Shown piece after piece: positions 61,710-64,000 of a stretch of 64,000 nucleotides of DNA. Made by a program: the position numbers and the translations under genes. Position 1 is the first letter of the stretch. Each line of letters opens with the position of its first letter. Location: the NCBI GenBank assembly GCA_018343915.1, contig JABRWF010000001.1:3348001-3412000 (forward strand), written 5' to 3'. Under the pieces are notes generated by a model. That model did not search any database and was not told the origin of the DNA. It saw only the letters and a program-made list of their open reading frames with translations. This DNA is from Agroathelia rolfsii (taxonomy: Eukaryota > Basidiomycota > Agaricomycetes > Amylocorticiales > Amylocorticiaceae).

Positions 61710-62313
61710 AGGATCCCTTAGGCCTAAGTGCTACTAAGTTTTCAGATTGATACGTGTGGGGTCTGAGCGAGGCGACTAGTATTTATTGATTCACAGCCAC
61801 ATCTATTGAATTGAAACACGATCACGTGATACAAACCGCGTGTCTGAATTGTTTGTGTATCATTTGCAGACCCGTTTGCGCGTGTTCACCGCTTGTTCAA
61901 AAGGATTTCCTGAGTGTTACTCTCGTCACTGATGATTGCCTATATATTATTTATCCCCCCCCCCCCCCTGAAATTACTCATATCAGCTCACCATATGAAA
62001 AATATGGAGGGAGAGGTCGTCGGGATCAGGGGTCCCAGACGCGTCTGTAGGGATATTATTTACTCTTATGATCAGCTGTCAACAAGTCGGACTATAAAAC
62101 GACCAAGACGCGTCAACCTCCCTCACCCTCAGTTTGCTTCCCTACCACCACCACCCATCTATATCGTCGTCTACTTTCTAGCCTCTTAATCCTACGGTTT
62201 GTAGCCCTTTATAAAATTTTGTTTTGCTTGTCGTTAAAGCTACCACTGGACGACAGTTCTTAAACTAAGGCGCATATATTCACTCTTGCTATTCGTTCTA
62301 GTCCTTTTTCGCC
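61710..62313. other. Intergenic with TATA-like element
   Basis: No gene seen. TATAAAA at 62093-62099, about 220 bases before the next start codon, and a CT/CAC-rich block after it may form the promoter of the small HMG-like gene. Confidence 0.4.
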
Positions 62314-62647
62314 ATGGCACGAACTGCAACCGCCAAGACCACCGCTCCCAAGGAGAAGAAGGGTGCGACTATATATCTCCTATGTCCATTGCACCTACTG
62401 ATTCTACCTGCCTTCAGTTAAGTCGACGAAATCTGGTGAAAAGAAAGCACCTACCGCATACCAGCTATTCATGAAGAATGAACTCGCACGTTTGAAGGCA
62501 GAGAACCCAGAAAGCACTCACAAGGATCGGTATGGACAATTAACATGATTGATCTTCATGCTCTAACATCATCCCTGCAATGCCAGTTTCAAGCAGGCTG
62601 CCGCTAATTGGGCGGGCGCAAAAGAGAACACCAAGAAGAAAGATTAA
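62314..62647 (+). CDS. Small YABBY/HMG-like nuclear protein, 73 aa
   Basis: Three exons: 62314-62362, 62418-62529, 62587-62647 (222 nt). A Lys/Thr/Ala-rich N-terminus of about 25 residues precedes one compact domain: APTAYQLFMKNELARLK, then ENPESTHKDRFKQAAANW, and a Lys-rich tail. The P-[ST]-A-Y-x-x-F-[MI]-K start, NP-x-x-[ST]-H turn and final A-A-x-N-W match the helix-loop-helix of plant YABBY proteins and the related HMG-box fold. Similar tiny proteins occur in many fungi. DNA binding in the nucleus or mitochondrion is plausible. It is too short for any other domain. The pair of introns in so small a gene is typical of this genome. Confidence 0.85.
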
Positions 62648-62850
62648 CACGCTTATGCAATACACTTTCGTTCATATATTCTTGTGACCAACTACAAAAC
62701 CGCTCGGAGTTGGGTTTCATGTCGTTTTCTACATCTTGTACTGCGCTATATCCCGGACATCGTTAATGTACTGTAATGTCTATTTTATCTTGGCCTCCAA
62801 GCAATATTTATAATATGCTAAACACATTCCCTCCATTATGTGCGTTGCTT
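62648..62850. other. Convergent 3' interval
   Basis: 203 bases between the stop codons of the small HMG-like gene and the FAD oxidase gene, which point at each other. Confidence 0.5.
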
Positions 62851-64000
62851 TTACGTCTCGTTGGCTGGAGGTGTGGGCAAGTAGCAGGAGTATCGATCCT
62901 CTTCAGCACCTTTCCATCCCACTGCATGATTGTATTTTGTCAGTCTCCTAGAATAAGGAGCACAATTATAGAAGTACTAACCGCATTGCCAGCAGTCTAG
63001 CAGTCCAGTAGGATCGCTGTTGAACAGGCGCACAGAGCATGCTGAGGATCAATTGCCATAGAGTTAGCTTATGGTCACTCACTATTTATTCTTAATCTCC
63101 AGTAGCCTTGGGTAATTTGGTCCCCAGAATGATTCTAATAGACAATGTGGTATCAGACGTCATGATCAACATTAAGGTTGACTCCCCAACAAACCTTCGT
63201 GATCACGCTCGTAAAGGTCGGCTTCGTTCTAAATGCAAAAGTAGTTTAGTAAATAGTATGCATAAATGAACAACAGGTGGCTTTACCTGGTATGCACCGC
63301 TGTTGGGTGCAATCTTGCGCATCGTCTCGCTGAAGTAGTGGGCACCGGCATAGCCCGCCTGCACGTAGTCTACCGAGGTACTGTTGAAGGAGTACAAGCC
63401 TCCAACCTACGATAACCTGGGTGTCAACAAAAACAAGCTGATATTGATATAGGTGCATGACTACCCACATTCCAGATAGCACCTCTCCAAGCGGGAGTAG
63501 CTGAAGTACTTCCCTCCGTATAGTTGTACAAGTAGGGAGCCGTCCAGGGGATGTATACTTCTCCACCGGTATTCCATACAGACAGAAGGGCCTGGACCAT
63601 TTCAGAACGGCCTTGAGCTGTCTCGAGCACTGACCCTGGAAGTAGGCGACCTCCGATGGTGAGTTCCACGCCAATAACCTAATCCATTTGAAGATAAGTA
63701 TATTAACCTCCGCTCAACGTCTAGAGGAGGATATTTCCAATACACACCAACTCTTGTTCGACTAAATACTCCTGGAAGAAGTCATAGAAGGATGGGAGAG
63801 TCTCGACGACAACTGTTCCGTTCTGAGACAGGATCCAGTCCGCCATAGGCTTTACTGATTCTTGCGCTTCTTCTAAGGTTATCAACGGATTGACCATGGC
63901 TATTTCGAATTTCTGTTGAGAAAAAGTGCTTGATGCTCAAAACACATGCATGGTTTAACAACATAGTGGGGGCGGCGCCTACGTTCACATGTCCACCCCA
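62851..64000 (-). CDS. FAD-linked oxidase, berberine-bridge type (C-terminal part, cut by window edge)
   Basis: Coding-order exons I can place: partial exon at the right edge to about 63950, about 63913-63751, about 63681-63470, 63406-63287, 63228-63195, 63134-63083, 63016-62982, 62921-62851. The upstream fragment GGHVNVGAAPTMLLN and the C-terminal motif ESFWGPNYPRLLEIKNKYDPTG are characteristic of BBE-like FAD oxidases, where the last segment closes over the flavin and substrate. The protein ends with VGWKGAEEDRYSCY and a short Pro/Thr tail. The N-terminal FAD-binding half, with the His and Cys that would hold FAD covalently and any signal peptide, lies outside the window. Fungal members are often secreted carbohydrate or secondary-metabolite oxidases; the substrate here cannot be told. 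The donor near 63470 (GTGGGT) and the one near 63950 are uncertain. Confidence 0.88.

Overview
The window comes from a filamentous basidiomycete, most likely an Agaricomycete. The evidence is very short, very numerous spliceosomal introns (about 45-80 nt), a tandem pair of DUF6534-type seven-helix membrane proteins (a family I know mainly from mushroom-forming fungi), a GMC-era cell-wall and lipid toolkit (chitin synthase, NTE1), and an intron-bearing nuclear tRNA-Val. I cannot name the genus. Exon models were built by hand from GT/AG sites, reading-phase agreement and protein similarity. Every multi-exon complete model listed adds up to a whole number of codons.

Layout. 1-4319: no gene seen. 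4320-6129 (+): small four-helix membrane protein with nine exons, the first coding exon only 5 nt. 6130-9920: gene-free. 9921-10983 (+): bHLH factor 1. 10984-15128: gene-free and partly extremely pyrimidine-rich. 15129-17145 (-): one protein with three homeodomains. 18281-20304 (-): pantothenate kinase. 20810-24168 (-): gamma-COP. 24451-24551 (-): tRNA-Val(CAC) with intron, inside the divergent promoter between gamma-COP and 24688-27071 (+), a mitochondrial isocitrate-lyase-family enzyme, probably 2-methylisocitrate lyase. 27492-31608 (-): 1309-residue disordered protein of unknown function. 33881-34996 (+): bHLH factor 2, a close relative of factor 1. 38999-40265 (+): casein kinase 1. 41815-45749 (+): 20-exon chitin synthase. 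47120-48814 and 50762-52451 (+): tandem DUF6534-like genes, with a 293-bp TA-flanked inverted-repeat element (MITE) between them. 53104-58682 (+): lysophospholipase NTE1. 58952-61709 (+): VPS33. 62314-62647 (+): small YABBY/HMG-like protein. 62851-64000 (-): C-terminal part of a berberine-bridge-type FAD oxidase, cut by the window edge.

The genes do not form a pathway cluster. They are mostly housekeeping functions: CoA synthesis, COPI traffic, vacuolar fusion, ER lipid turnover, cell wall, kinase signalling. Three transcription-factor genes sit among them with unusually long non-coding flanks.

The most unusual signals are four. First, both DUF6534 copies only keep a conserved reading frame if a single nucleotide is treated as an exon between two introns. 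Second, one polypeptide carries three homeodomains, two of them split by an intron at the same codon. Third, two near-identical bHLH domains lie 23 kb apart. Fourth, a Tc1/mariner-like MITE lies just upstream of the second DUF6534 copy.
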